From: Streptomyces sp. NBC_01016
GTDB lineage: Bacteria; Actinomycetota; Actinomycetes; Streptomycetales; Streptomycetaceae
Direction: 5' to 3'
DNA length: 64,000 nucleotides
Assembly (NCBI RefSeq): GCF_026341035.1
Contig: NZ_JAPEOQ010000001.1
Coordinates: forward strand, 3,348,001 to 3,412,000
Under the pieces are notes generated by a model. It made no database searches, was not told where the DNA came from, and saw only the letters and a program-made list of their open reading frames with translations. Positions 38,818-48,023 of this stretch are shown in pieces. Both the position numbers and the translations under genes were made by a program. Numbering within the stretch: the first letter of the stretch is position 1; every line of letters starts with the position of its first letter.

Positions 38818-41800
38818 CTAGTTGAGAGTGACCGCCCGTGTCACCTCCTGCTCGACCGTCAGCCCGCCCGGCGCCTTCGCCGTGGCCCGCAGCGACACCG
38901 AACCGGCGTCGCGCGGTGTGCTCAGGACGGTCGTCCAGTGCCCGTCACCGGTCCGCTTCAGCGACGCGTCCCGCCAGCTCGCCCCGTCGTCGTACGACAC
39001 CTGGAGCGTCGCCGAGGAGGCGCTGACGCCACCGGTGTACGCGGCCGAGCGCAGCCCCAGTCCGAGGCGCTTGCCCGCCCTGGCGCCGCCCCGCAGATCG
39101 GTGTCGACCTCGTAGGAGAGGTTCAGCAGCGGCAGGTCGGCGCGGCCCGTGCCCGACGGCAGCGGCTTGTAGTCGAAGCCCCACGTGGTCGCCGTCTTCG
39201 TGGACGTCGTCCAGGCGGCGGTGTCCCGCTGTCCGGTCGCCACCAGCTTGTACGAGCCCGCCGTCATGTTCGCCGCCCGGCCCGACTGGGCGTTGAACCC
39301 GGCCACTTGGGTGTCGCCGCGGTAGAGCGTGGTCTGCTTGGCGCCGCCACCGGCACCGGTGTGGCCGTCCTCGGAGCCCGACCAGATCGCGGTGTTCCAC
39401 TGGAAGAGATCGCTGCTGTTCTGGTACGCGGTGTACGTGCCGCCGAAGCGGGGCGCCTGCACCGGCTTGAACCAGCCGGTGTCGTAGCGCTTCCCCGCGG
39501 TGTAGGACGACGTCTGCCCTCTCTCGAAGTAGCCCGCGGCCGAGCCGAGTCCGGTGTGCTGCTCGAACCAGGACCCGGTGGCACCCGTGCCCCCGGAGAC
39601 GTACTCGGTGGTGGTGCGGCCGAACTTGTCGTACGTGTCGCCGCCGAGCGCCGGGCTCCACGACGGGACGAAGTAGCGCCCGCCGGTGCCGAGCGTGCCC
39701 GGCTGCGCGTAGATGCTGTTGTCGACGCGGGCCAGGTCGCGGTTCTTCGGTGCATAGGCCAGTGATGTGTCCGGGATGCCGCCGTCGAAGGTCTTCGCCA
39801 GGTCGTACGTGTAGTCCGGGTACTCCTTCGCCCGCACCTTCAGCGTGCCGCGGCCGGGCTTCGCCTCGGCGATGAGGCGGGCGCCGTCACCCTGCTCCAC
39901 GGACGCGACGGAGAGGCCGGCGGCGCCCGAGTAGGACTGGAAGAGGCGGCCGGGGGCGTCGTTGACGACGATCAGCATGGCGGCGCCGGCGTCCGCGGCC
40001 GCCTGGGCCCGCGCGCTCGCCGTGACCGCGTCTTCGCGGTCGACGAGCACGGCCTTGCCCTTGGCGTCCAGGTCCGCATAGTCGGACGCCGCGCCCCGAC
40101 CGGCGTACACGGTCTTCAGCGCGCGCACCCCGTCGCGGAACGCGGTCTTCGGCTGGGCGGTCAGCGTGATGTCGCGGCCGGTGCCGGTCTCGGCGTCGAA
40201 GGCCTTCTCCCGCATCCGCCAGTGGGCGAACGCCTTCAGCGTCCCGTCGGTCACCTTCTTCGTCGGCGTGAGGTACAGCGAGTCGTACTTGCCGGCCAGC
40301 AGCACGGAGGAGGACCAGCCGTGCTCCGACGAACTACCGTACGTGCGTTGGACGTTGAAGACCGTCTGGACCGTCTCGCTCTCCCGCTCCGGTACCGCGT
40401 ACGCCTTGTGTGCCTTCCTCGCGTCGAGTGCGGCCGTCCCCTTCGGGTGGGCGGCGCCGAGTGTCACCTCGTCGGAGATCAGCAGCGCCTCGCCGAGCGA
40501 ACCGTCGCTGCCGCCGGGCACGTCCACGTACGAGGACGCGGTGTAGCGACCCGGAGGCAGCCGCAGCGTCGCCTCGCCGCCGGCGTCCACGTTGATGTAC
40601 GTGGGGTCCTGCTCGGCGGTGGAGTACAGCGCGACGGTGTCCGCGAGCGGCTTGCCGTCGCGGCCCGTCACTTTGACCGTGTAGTCGTACATCTCCGCCT
40701 CCTTGAAGAGGGCGAAGGCGGTCCGGGCGACCACGGTGTCCGAGGCGGAGGCGGTGGCCAGGACATGACCGGAGAATGTGGTGCCCGCCGGGACCTTCGA
40801 CGGGTCGAGGCTCAGCGTCACCTCGGCGGTGCCGTGCGCGGGGACGGACACCTTCGACGCCGACAGGGCGTACGCGTCGTCGTCCGTGTCCAGGGAGAGG
40901 GCGAGCGCCACGTCCGCGTCACCGTCGTTGCGGTAGGTGACCGTGCGCGTCGTCGCCTTCGCGTCGGCGTTCGGCCAGTCGTAGGTGGCCGCCGCGACGG
41001 AGCCGGTCGCCCCGATCGTGGCGTCCACGGCGGCGGCCGCGTCGACGCGCCCGGAGCCGACCTCGTACGGAGACTCGCCGGTCTTGTCCGACGTCGACAT
41101 CAGCGCGTCCTTGACGCGCTCGCCGCTCCAGTCGGGGTGACGCTGCTTCAGGATCGCGGCGGCGCCCGCCACCAGCGGCGTCGCCATCGACGTGCCGCTC
41201 ATCGTCCGGTACGGGCCACCGGTCCAGCCCGGCACCGACTGCGAGGCGGCGGCGGTGACGTCCACGCCGGGCGCGGAGACGTCGGGCTTGAGGGAGTGCG
41301 TGCCGGTCAGCGGGCCCTGGCTGGAGAAGGAGGCGCGCTCGTCGCCCCCGTCGACCGCGCCGACGGTCAGCGCGGACGCGGCGGCTCCGGGGGTGCCGAT
41401 GGTGCCGGGGTCGTAGGCGTTGCCCGCGGCGATCACGTACAGCGGACCGCCGTCCGCGGACAGCGCGTTCACCGCCTGCGACATCGGATCCTCGCCGTCC
41501 GAGCCGTCGGGGGAGCCGAGGCTCATCGAGACGACGTCGGCGCCCTGCGCCTTCGCCCACTCCATGCCGGCGATCGAGTCGGAGTCCTGTCCTGTGCCCG
41601 CGTTGCTCAGCACCTTGCCGACGAGGAGACGGGCGCCGGGGGCCGCGCCCTTCTCCTTGCCGTCGGACGCGGCGCCCGTACCGGCGATGGTGGAGGCGGT
41701 GTGCGTGCCGTGGCCGTTGCCGTCGTCGACGTCCTGGCCGGCGACGAAGCTCTTGGACTCCTCGACCTGGCCCACCAGGTCCGGGTGGTCGAGGTCGGCG

Positions 41801-42501
41801 CCCGTGTCGAGCACCGCGACCTTCACGTCCTTGCCGTCGAAGCCCTTCCGCCAGGCGTCGGTCGCCTTGATCTGCGCGGTCTCGTCGGCGAGCGAGGCCT
41901 CCACCCTGCCGTCGAGCCACAGCTTGCCGATGCCGCCGTCGAGGGACTTCGGCGCCTTCCCCGGGGCGATGTCCTTCCAAAACGTGCGGGCCTCGTCCTT
42001 GTCCGCGCGCAGCGCCGTCGCGTCGATCGACGCGAGCGTGCGGACGGGCTCGGCGCCCTTGGGGGCGGCCGGGGGACGGGCGGAGCGGGACGTCGCGGGC
42101 GCCGACGCGATCAGCGGTACGCCGCCGGTGCGGGCGTCGTCGTAGCCCACCGCGACCAGTTGCGTGACGTCGAAGAGGCGCGGGTCCAGCTTCCCGGCGG
42201 CCAGCAGTGGCATCGCCTCGACCGGCACGACGTACGTGTCGTCGCCCTGGGTACGGACCTGCACCCCGCGGCCGTTCTCGTCGGCAGGGTCGACGGTCAC
42301 GACGTCCTGACGGCCCGGCAGATCGGTGTAGTGCACGACGTCGCCGGTGACCAGCGTGATGTCGTGGGCCCGGCCGCGGGGTGCGGCGGTGGCCGCGTCC
42401 GAGGCGTCGGATGCCGGAGCGGCCACCGCCATCCACCCGATGAGCGCCATGGTGAGCGCGGTGGCCGTCGGCAGTGAACGGCGTCTGGATATGGATCTCA
42501 T
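38818..42501 (-). CDS. Large secreted subtilisin-like serine peptidase (S8)
   Basis: 1227 aa. Signal peptide (RRRSLPTATALTMALIGWMAVAAPASDAS), propeptide to about residue 215, then the S8 domain with Asp232 (VAVLDTGADLDHPDL), His264 (GNGHGTHTAS) and Ser438 (MSGTSMATPLVAG). A beta-sandwich domain follows (~490-620), then long C-terminal modules including a PA-like insert (YADLDAKGKAVLVDREDA...AGAAMLIVVNDAPG, ~830-890) and a terminal Ig-like domain (LRGGARAGKRLGLGLRSA...). Resembles the ~1100-1240-residue actinobacterial secreted subtilases. Degrades extracellular protein. The regulator facing it at 37838 is a plausible partner by position only. Confidence 0.93.
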   Translation of the reverse strand: MRSISRRRSLPTATALTMALIGWMAVAAPASDASDAATAAPRGRAHDITLVTGDVVHYTDLPGRQDVVTVDPADENGRGVQVRTQGDDTYVVPVEAMPLLAAGKLDPRLFDVTQLVAVGYDDARTGGVPLIASAPATSRSARPPAAPKGAEPVRTLASIDATALRADKDEARTFWKDIAPGKAPKSLDGGIGKLWLDGRVEASLADETAQIKATDAWRKGFDGKDVKVAVLDTGADLDHPDLVGQVEESKSFVAGQDVDDGNGHGTHTASTIAGTGAASDGKEKGAAPGARLLVGKVLSNAGTGQDSDSIAGMEWAKAQGADVVSMSLGSPDGSDGEDPMSQAVNALSADGGPLYVIAAGNAYDPGTIGTPGAAASALTVGAVDGGDERASFSSQGPLTGTHSLKPDVSAPGVDVTAAASQSVPGWTGGPYRTMSGTSMATPLVAGAAAILKQRHPDWSGERVKDALMSTSDKTGESPYEVGSGRVDAAAAVDATIGATGSVAAATYDWPNADAKATTRTVTYRNDGDADVALALSLDTDDDAYALSASKVSVPAHGTAEVTLSLDPSKVPAGTTFSGHVLATASASDTVVARTAFALFKEAEMYDYTVKVTGRDGKPLADTVALYSTAEQDPTYINVDAGGEATLRLPPGRYTASSYVDVPGGSDGSLGEALLISDEVTLGAAHPKGTAALDARKAHKAYAVPERESETVQTVFNVQRTYGSSSEHGWSSSVLLAGKYDSLYLTPTKKVTDGTLKAFAHWRMREKAFDAETGTGRDITLTAQPKTAFRDGVRALKTVYAGRGAASDYADLDAKGKAVLVDREDAVTASARAQAAADAGAAMLIVVNDAPGRLFQSYSGAAGLSVASVEQGDGARLIAEAKPGRGTLKVRAKEYPDYTYDLAKTFDGGIPDTSLAYAPKNRDLARVDNSIYAQPGTLGTGGRYFVPSWSPALGGDTYDKFGRTTTEYVSGGTGATGSWFEQHTGLGSAAGYFERGQTSSYTAGKRYDTGWFKPVQAPRFGGTYTAYQNSSDLFQWNTAIWSGSEDGHTGAGGGAKQTTLYRGDTQVAGFNAQSGRAANMTAGSYKLVATGQRDTAAWTTSTKTATTWGFDYKPLPSGTGRADLPLLNLSYEVDTDLRGGARAGKRLGLGLRSAAYTGGVSASSATLQVSYDDGASWRDASLKRTGDGHWTTVLSTPRDAGSVSLRATAKAPGGLTVEQEVTRAVTLN

Positions 42502-42592
42502 GCAGAGGGTCTAGCGGGCGCCGCCCGCCGCGCACAGCACCGTCCGGTGGCGGCCTTCCGACATGGCGGAAACCGGACGGGTGCAAACCGGG

Positions 42593-43120
42593 TCAGACGC
42601 GGCGGATCGCGCCTCGGCCCACCGCCGAGAGCAGTGAACCGATGGCGATTCCGATGACCAGGTACACCCCCGCTGTGCCGAACTTCGCCTCCCAGGTCAG
42701 GCTCGTGGTGAACGGCAGCAGCACCATGACCGCGGTCGCGAGGCCGATGATCCAGGAGAAGAAGCTGCCGGGGCGCGGGGTCGCCACGATCAGCAGGTTG
42801 AGCAGCGCGGTCGCGAGCAGCGCGGTCACGGCCGCGCCCATCGCCAGGGTGCCCGTGGTGGCGATGTTCATCAGGCCGTCGCCCGCCGGGGCGAACACCG
42901 GGATGTCGAGGACACCGCGTACGAGGAGCAGGGCGACCACCGCGGTGAGGGCGGCGATCACGGCGGTCATCACGCCGCCCGCCCACAGCTTTCCCGCGTC
43001 GAGCCGGGGCTGCGGTTCGGGTGCGTACGCCGGTTCGGGCTGTCCATAGGGCTGCCCGTACTGCTGATACTGCTCGTACTGTCCGTAGGGCTGTCCGTAG
43101 GGCGATTTCTGTGGTTCCAC
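42593..43120 (-). CDS. DUF6069 membrane protein
   Basis: 175 aa, GTG start. The N-terminal 40 residues are a Tyr/Gln/Pro/Gly-rich tail (SPYGQPYGQYEQYQQYGQPYG), followed by four membrane helices (GGVMTAVIAALTAVVALLLV, LAMGAAVTALLATALLNLLIV, FSWIIGLATAVMVLLPF, TAGVYLVIGIAIGSLLSAVG). Function unknown; the family is common in actinobacteria. It lies 63 bases downstream of a PLDc_N/SHOCT gene on the same strand; the gap is filled with 12-base repeats carrying GGAAA in each unit. Confidence 0.83.
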   Translation of the reverse strand: MEPQKSPYGQPYGQYEQYQQYGQPYGQPEPAYAPEPQPRLDAGKLWAGGVMTAVIAALTAVVALLLVRGVLDIPVFAPAGDGLMNIATTGTLAMGAAVTALLATALLNLLIVATPRPGSFFSWIIGLATAVMVLLPFTTSLTWEAKFGTAGVYLVIGIAIGSLLSAVGRGAIRRV

Positions 43121-43125
43121 GATGA

Positions 43126-43173
43126 GGCTTTCCGGTTGGCTTTCCGGTCGGGTTTCCGGTGGGTTTTCCGATG
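43126..43173 (-). repeat. Four 12-base repeats between two small membrane-protein genes
   Basis: On the plus strand, units GGCTTTCCGGTT, GGCTTTCCGGTC, GGGTTTCCGGTG and GGTTTTCCGATG. On the coding (minus) strand each unit contains GGAAA, a Shine-Dalgarno-like string; the last copy lies at ribosome-site distance from the GTG start of the DUF6069 gene. Confidence 0.8.
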
Positions 43174-43183
43174 ACGGTGGGGT

Positions 43184-43573
43184 TCAGGCGAGAAGTTTTG
43201 CCTTCGCCTTCTCGAATTCCTCGTCGGTGAGTGCGCCGGACTTGTGGAGCTCGGCGAGCCGGGCCAATTCCTCGGTTCCGCCGCCGGATTCCGTCGCCGT
43301 CCTGCGGATGTAGTCCTGGAACCTGGATTCGGCCTGCTTGGCCCGATCGGCGTCGCGTCGGCCCATCCCGTTGCCGCGCGCGATCACGTAGATCAGCACG
43401 CCGATATACGGCAGCACAATGCAGAGAAGGAGCCAGCCGGCCTTGCTCCAGCCGGTCAGCGAGTCGTCGCGGAAGACGTCCATGACGATCCTGAACAGCA
43501 GGAACAGCCACATGACCCAGAGAAACAGGAACAGCATGGTGAGGAAGAGGTCGAGCAGGGGATAGTCGTCCAT
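43184..43573 (-). CDS. PLDc_N plus SHOCT membrane protein
   Basis: 129 aa. Two membrane helices (PLLDLFLTMLFLFLWVMWLFLLF and GWLLLCIVLPYIGVLIYVIARG) forming the PLDc_N (phospholipase D nuclease N-terminal-like) unit, then a C-terminal SHOCT module (TEELARLAELHKSGALTDEEFEKAKAKLLA). SHOCT is a short oligomerisation motif. Not an enzyme. Likely co-transcribed with the DUF6069 gene downstream. Divergent from the 43788 gene. Confidence 0.9.
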   Translation of the reverse strand: MDDYPLLDLFLTMLFLFLWVMWLFLLFRIVMDVFRDDSLTGWSKAGWLLLCIVLPYIGVLIYVIARGNGMGRRDADRAKQAESRFQDYIRRTATESGGGTEELARLAELHKSGALTDEEFEKAKAKLLA

Positions 43574-43787
43574 GATTCCCTCTCTCCGGCGCGGCGGATG
43601 TTCGGTGCAGTATCACCCGCCTTTCCGGCGCCCGCATTTCGGCCGGACACGGGGCGTGGACACGCCGCGAATTCATCGGCATCGGCCCGTCACTCGTCCG
43701 GCCCCGTCCGTCTCGCCCGTCGGCGGCGCAGCGGTTCCCCTGGCATTCACATCAGCGCGTCGGGGGCGCGCCGAAAAGGAGGCAACG

Positions 43788-45134
43788 GTGGCGGAGGAGA
43801 CGGCGCCCATGGGGCCTGCCGAGCAGGCCGAACTCGCGCGGCTGCGGGGCCGGGTGGCCGAGTTGGAGGCCGAGCGCGGGAGTGTACGAGGCGGCGGTCG
43901 GCGTCACCGGGGGCGGTCGTTCCTCGCCGTCGTGCTCATCGTGATCGGCTGCATCCTCGCGCCGCTCGGCATCGTCGCCTCCTGGGCGGCCGATCAAGTG
44001 GGCGACACCGACCGCTACGTCGACACCGTCGGCCCGCTCGCCTCGAATCCCGACATCCAGAAGGCCGTCGCGAACCGCGCCACGAACGCGATCATGCAGC
44101 GGATCGACCTGCAGTCCCTGCTCTCCGAGGTACCCACCGACGACCGGCCGCTGGTCGAGAAGTCCCTGGGCAAGCTGGGTGACTCACTCGAAGACGCGGT
44201 CCGCAGCTTCGTCCAGGACAAGGCGCAGGGGGTCGTCGCCTCCGACGCCTTCGAGAACATCTGGAAGCAGACCAACCGCAAGGCCCACAGCGCCCTCGAC
44301 AAGGCGCTGACCGGCAGCGGCGGCGGGGCGGTCAAGCTGGAGGGCGGCGACACCGTCACCCTCGACCTCGGCCCGGTCGTCGAGCAGGTCAAGCAGCGCC
44401 TCGTCGACTCCGGCCTCACCGTCGCCGCCAGGATCCCCGAGGTCCACACCGACTACACGCTCGTCACGAACGACAACATCGGCAAGGCCAAGACGTACCT
44501 GCGGCTGCTGCAGGTGATGGGCAACTGGCTGCCGGTCCTCGCCCTCGTCCTCGTCGCCGGTGGTGTGCTGCTCTCCGTACGCCGCCGCAGGACGGTCGTC
44601 GCCACCGCGCTCGCGGTCGCGGTGAGTTGCGGTCTCCTCGGCATCGGGCTGCGCGTCTTCCGCGTGATCTACCTCGACCGGCTGCCCGCGAGTGTGTCGC
44701 AGGACGCGGCGGCCGCGGTCTACGACACCATGACGCACTTCCTCTTCACCATGGTCCGGATGGTCGTCGCACTCGGCGTCGTCGTCGCGCTCGCCGCGTG
44801 GCTCACCGGGCGCGGCAAACGGGCCCGACTGGTGCGCGGGCTGTGGATCTCCGGCATCGACGGCGCGCGGCTCACCGCGGACCGGGCCGGGTTCCGCACG
44901 GGGCCGGTCGGCCCGTTTGTGCGTCACCACCGGACCTGGATCGGGTGGATCCTGGTCGTGGGCGCGCTCCTCGTCTACCTGCTGTGGTCGTACCCGACCG
45001 GCTGGGTGGTCGTCGGGATCGCGCTGTGCCTGCTGTTCCTGCTGGCCGTCGTGGAGTTCCTTGCGGCGGAGGGCGACGGAGACGGGGGCGGGCCGGACGC
45101 GGCGGGGAATCCGCCCGCGCCATCCGCGGTCTGA
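43788..45134 (+). CDS. Multi-spanning membrane protein with large extracytoplasmic loop
   Basis: 448 aa, GTG start with a perfect AAGGAGG five bases upstream. An N-terminal coiled segment (EQAELARLRGRVAELEAERG) precedes the first membrane helix (FLAVVLIVIGCILAPLGIVASWAADQV); a ~200-residue soluble loop (VDTVGPLASNPDIQKAVANRATNAIMQRIDLQSLL...) leads to four or five more helices (LPVLALVLVAGGVLLSV, TALAVAVSCGLLGIGL, FLFTMVRMVVALGVVVALAAWL, WILVVGALLVYLLWS, IALCLLFLLAVVEF). A widespread actinobacterial family without a known function. Thirteen bases separate it from the DUF389 gene, so they form an operon. Confidence 0.85.
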   Translation: MAEETAPMGPAEQAELARLRGRVAELEAERGSVRGGGRRHRGRSFLAVVLIVIGCILAPLGIVASWAADQVGDTDRYVDTVGPLASNPDIQKAVANRATNAIMQRIDLQSLLSEVPTDDRPLVEKSLGKLGDSLEDAVRSFVQDKAQGVVASDAFENIWKQTNRKAHSALDKALTGSGGGAVKLEGGDTVTLDLGPVVEQVKQRLVDSGLTVAARIPEVHTDYTLVTNDNIGKAKTYLRLLQVMGNWLPVLALVLVAGGVLLSVRRRRTVVATALAVAVSCGLLGIGLRVFRVIYLDRLPASVSQDAAAAVYDTMTHFLFTMVRMVVALGVVVALAAWLTGRGKRARLVRGLWISGIDGARLTADRAGFRTGPVGPFVRHHRTWIGWILVVGALLVYLLWSYPTGWVVVGIALCLLFLLAVVEFLAAEGDGDGGGPDAAGNPPAPSAV

Positions 45135-45147
45135 GGGAGTGCCGGTC

Positions 45148-46170
45148 ATGAAGGTGATGGGGCGGGTCGACGCGGCCACTGTCCGGCGCATGACGGACAC
45201 CCTGTTCATCGAGCGATCCCTGAAAAGCCCCAGCTCCACGCGGTTCTGGGGGCTGCTGGTCCTCGCCTCGGTGATCGCGGCCGCCGGTGTGGTGGGCGAC
45301 TCGACGGCCACGGTCATCGGCGCGATGATCGTCGCCCCGCTGATGACGCCGATCCTCGGCAGCGCGCTCGCCCTGGTCCTCGCGGACCGTTCGCAGGTCG
45401 TGCGGTGCGTGCTGCTCGTTCTCGGCGGGGCGCTCGCGGTGGTGGCGATCGGGATGCTGCTGGGGTGGATCGCGGCGCCGCCCGACGACTTCGCATCCAA
45501 CTCGCAGGTGTCGTCGCGGATCAGCCCCCGACTCATCGACCTGCTGGCCGCGCTCGCCACGGGCACGGTCGGCGCGTTCGCGCTGGTCCGCGCGGACATC
45601 TCCGACACGCTGCCGGGCGTCGCGATCGCCATCTCGCTGGTGCCGCCGCTGGCCGTGACGGGGCTGCTGATCACGGTGGGCCGGTTCCACGACGCGTTCG
45701 AGTCGGGGCTGCTGTTCGCCACGAACGTCGCCGCGATCGTGGCGACCGGGACGGTGGTCTTCCTCGTGTACGGGATCCGGGGCGCGGCCCGGGAGTCCGA
45801 GCGGTACGTGGGGGAGTTCCACGGTCGTACGTTGGTGGCGGTGGTCGGGGTCCTGCTGCTGATCGCGGTGCCGCTCACCACGGGGACGGCGTCGGTGTGG
45901 CGGGACCGGAACCTCGCGGCGGACGCGCGGCCGGTCGCGGAGGAGTGGGCGGCCGGCCGGAACTGGGACATCTCCTCCGTGGAGGTGCGGCAGGGCGTGG
46001 TGGTGGTCGGCGTCCTCGGGCTCCCGCCGCAGCCGGCCCCCACGGCCCTGCGCGCCGCGCTCGACCGCCACGGCATGTCCGACGCGGACCTGGAACTCCA
46101 CCTCGTGGGCGGACGTACGCATTGGTGTGCGGCGGGCGGGGTGACGTGTGAGGTGAAGGGGGCGGAGTGA
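45148..46170 (+). CDS. DUF389 membrane protein
   Basis: 340 aa, ATG at 45148 with GGGAG upstream. DUF389 core: GDSTATVIGAMIVAPLMTPILGSALALV, followed by ARISPRLIDLLAALATGTVGAFALVRADISDTLPGVAIAISLVPPLAVTGLLI, about six helices, and a C-terminal ~90-residue soluble domain. Function unproven; homologues (TIGR00341/TIGR00271) are sometimes called 'uncharacterised hydrophobic domain'. Second gene of an operon with the 43788 gene; followed by a strong terminator hairpin at 46218. Confidence 0.9.
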   Translation: MKVMGRVDAATVRRMTDTLFIERSLKSPSSTRFWGLLVLASVIAAAGVVGDSTATVIGAMIVAPLMTPILGSALALVLADRSQVVRCVLLVLGGALAVVAIGMLLGWIAAPPDDFASNSQVSSRISPRLIDLLAALATGTVGAFALVRADISDTLPGVAIAISLVPPLAVTGLLITVGRFHDAFESGLLFATNVAAIVATGTVVFLVYGIRGAARESERYVGEFHGRTLVAVVGVLLLIAVPLTTGTASVWRDRNLAADARPVAEEWAAGRNWDISSVEVRQGVVVVGVLGLPPQPAPTALRAALDRHGMSDADLELHLVGGRTHWCAAGGVTCEVKGAE

Positions 46171-46217
46171 GGGGGCGGGGGCCGGGCGGGGCCCAGGCCA
46201 GGCCGGAGACCGGAACC

Positions 46218-46262
46218 GTGACGTCAGGCCACGACCCCGTCGTAGGCCCACGTCACAGTCCA
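46218..46262. terminator. Bidirectional terminator hairpin
   Basis: GTGACGT (46218-46224), GGCC (46227-46230) and ACGAC (46231-46235) pair in order with GTCGT (46239-46243), GGCC (46245-46248) and ACGTCAC (46250-46256), leaving a CCC loop and small bulges. It lies between the convergent DUF389 and acyl-CoA dehydrogenase genes and shares ACGTCACAGTCC with the 21835-21887 terminator. Confidence 0.75.
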
Positions 46263-46347
46263 CCCCTCAAGCCGGCAGCCGCCCCAGCAACGCCTCCGGG
46301 CCCGGCACCCGGGCCCCGGCCCCCGCCGAAACCGCCCCGTAGACCTC

Positions 46348-47985
46348 CTACGCCGGCAACCGCCCCAGAATCCCCCCGAAGTCCGCCGCAGGCGGCAGCG
46401 TGCCGAAGGCCAGGCCGCGGTCGCCTGCCAGGCGGGTCGCGCAGAAGGTGTCGGCGACCGCGGCCGGCGCGTGCCGGACCAGGAGGGACGCCTGGAGGAC
46501 GAGCGCCGCCCGCTCGATGAGGCGGCGGGCGCGGAGCTGCGCGTCCTCGGGCGAGGCCAGTTCCGCCTGGAGTTCACGCCACGCGGTGTCCAGGCGGGCA
46601 TCCGCGCCGGACGCCGCCTCGACCTCCGCCCGGAACGCCTCCAGGGACTCCGGCTCGCGGGTCAACGCCCGCAGCATGTCGAGTGCGTTGACGTTGCCGG
46701 AGCCCTCCCAGATACCGTTGAGCGGGGCCTCGCGGTAGAGGCGCGGCATGCCTGACGCCTCGTCATAACCGTTGCCGCCCAGGCATTCCAGGGTCTCCGC
46801 GACCGCCACCGGCTGCCGCTTGCACACCCAGTACTTGCCCACCGCCGTGGCCAGACGAAGGAACGCCCGCTCACCCGAGTCCCCGCGTTGGGCGCGGTCC
46901 GCGGCGCCCGCGAGGCGCAGCCCGAGCGTCGTCGCCGCCTCCGACTCCAGGGCCAGGTCCGCGAGGACGTTCCGCATCAACGGCTGGTCGATCAACTTCG
47001 CCCCGAACACGGAACGGTGGCGGCTGTGGTGCGCCGCCTGCGCCAGCGACTCGCGCACGTGCGCCGCGGAGCCGAGGACGCAGTCGAGCCGCGTCATCGT
47101 CACCATGTCGATGATGGTGCGCACCCCCTTGCCCTCGTCCCCGACGAGCCAGGCCACCGTGTCGTCGAACTCCGGCTCGCTGGACGCGTTCGACCGGTTG
47201 CCGAGCTTGTCCTTCAGACGCTGGATGCGGAACGTATTGCGGCTGCCGTCGGGCAGGACGCGGGGGACCAGGAAGCAGGACAGACCACCGGGGGCTTGTG
47301 CAAGGACCAGGAACACGTCGTTCATCGGCGCCGACGTGAACCACTTGTGGCCGCGCAGGCGCCACGTGCCGTCCGCCTGCTCGACCGCGGCCGTCGTGTT
47401 CGCGCGCACATCCGTGCCGCCCTGCTTCTCCGTCATGCCCATCCCGGCGAGCAGGCCGCGCTTTTCGGAGGGGGCCCGGAGGCCGGGCTCGTACACGGTG
47501 CTCGTGAGCAACGGCTCGTAGACCTTGGCGAGTTCGGGCGCGCGGCGCAGCGCGGGCACCACCGCGTACGTCATGGAGACCGGGCACATGTGGCCCTGCT
47601 CCAGCATCGTGGCGAGCATGAAGGTGCCCGCGCGGGCCACGTGCGCGCCCGGTCGCTCGTCCGCCCACGCGGAGCCCGCCGCGCCCGCGGCCACCGTCGC
47701 GCGCATCAGTGAGTGGTACGAGGGGTGGAAGTCGACCTCGTCGACGCGGTTGCCGTAGCGGTCGTGCGTGCGCAGCTCGGGCTCGTGCCGGTTGGCCTGG
47801 TCGGCCCAGAGGCGGGCCTCCTCGCTGCCCACGTAGCGGCCGAAGCGGTGCAGCTCGTCGATGTGCCACCCGGCGCCCTCGCGACGTACGCCCTCCAGGA
47901 GGACCGCGTCGTCGGCGGCGTCGTGTCCGGTCAACGGCGGGGCCTGGTTGGTCACTTCGTGCGTCTGCGAGGGGTTCGACTGCAT
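46348..47985 (-). CDS. Acyl-CoA dehydrogenase, AidB-like
   Basis: 545 aa, ATG at 47985 with AAGGAG upstream. The AidB subfamily is shown by GMGMTEKQGGTDVRANTTAA, HKWFTSAPMNDVFLVLAQAPGGLSCFLVP, NRSNASSEPEFDDTVAWLVGDEGKGVRTIIDMVTMTRLDC and CLGGNGYDEASGMPRLYREAPLNGIWEGSGNV, with the FAD contacts and the catalytic-region residues. AidB proteins bind DNA and are linked to alkylation damage; others oxidise acyl-CoA. The TetR gene upstream and the acyl-CoA synthetase gene beyond it suggest a role in acyl-CoA metabolism. After its TAG the frame stays open for 26 more codons, ending in a second LLGRLPA-stop like its own ILGRLPA-stop. Confidence 0.9.
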   Translation of the reverse strand: MQSNPSQTHEVTNQAPPLTGHDAADDAVLLEGVRREGAGWHIDELHRFGRYVGSEEARLWADQANRHEPELRTHDRYGNRVDEVDFHPSYHSLMRATVAAGAAGSAWADERPGAHVARAGTFMLATMLEQGHMCPVSMTYAVVPALRRAPELAKVYEPLLTSTVYEPGLRAPSEKRGLLAGMGMTEKQGGTDVRANTTAAVEQADGTWRLRGHKWFTSAPMNDVFLVLAQAPGGLSCFLVPRVLPDGSRNTFRIQRLKDKLGNRSNASSEPEFDDTVAWLVGDEGKGVRTIIDMVTMTRLDCVLGSAAHVRESLAQAAHHSRHRSVFGAKLIDQPLMRNVLADLALESEAATTLGLRLAGAADRAQRGDSGERAFLRLATAVGKYWVCKRQPVAVAETLECLGGNGYDEASGMPRLYREAPLNGIWEGSGNVNALDMLRALTREPESLEAFRAEVEAASGADARLDTAWRELQAELASPEDAQLRARRLIERAALVLQASLLVRHAPAAVADTFCATRLAGDRGLAFGTLPPAADFGGILGRLPA

Positions 47986-48023
47986 GAGGGGCTCCTTCAA
48001 CGTGAGCGGGGTGGGGGAGCGGG

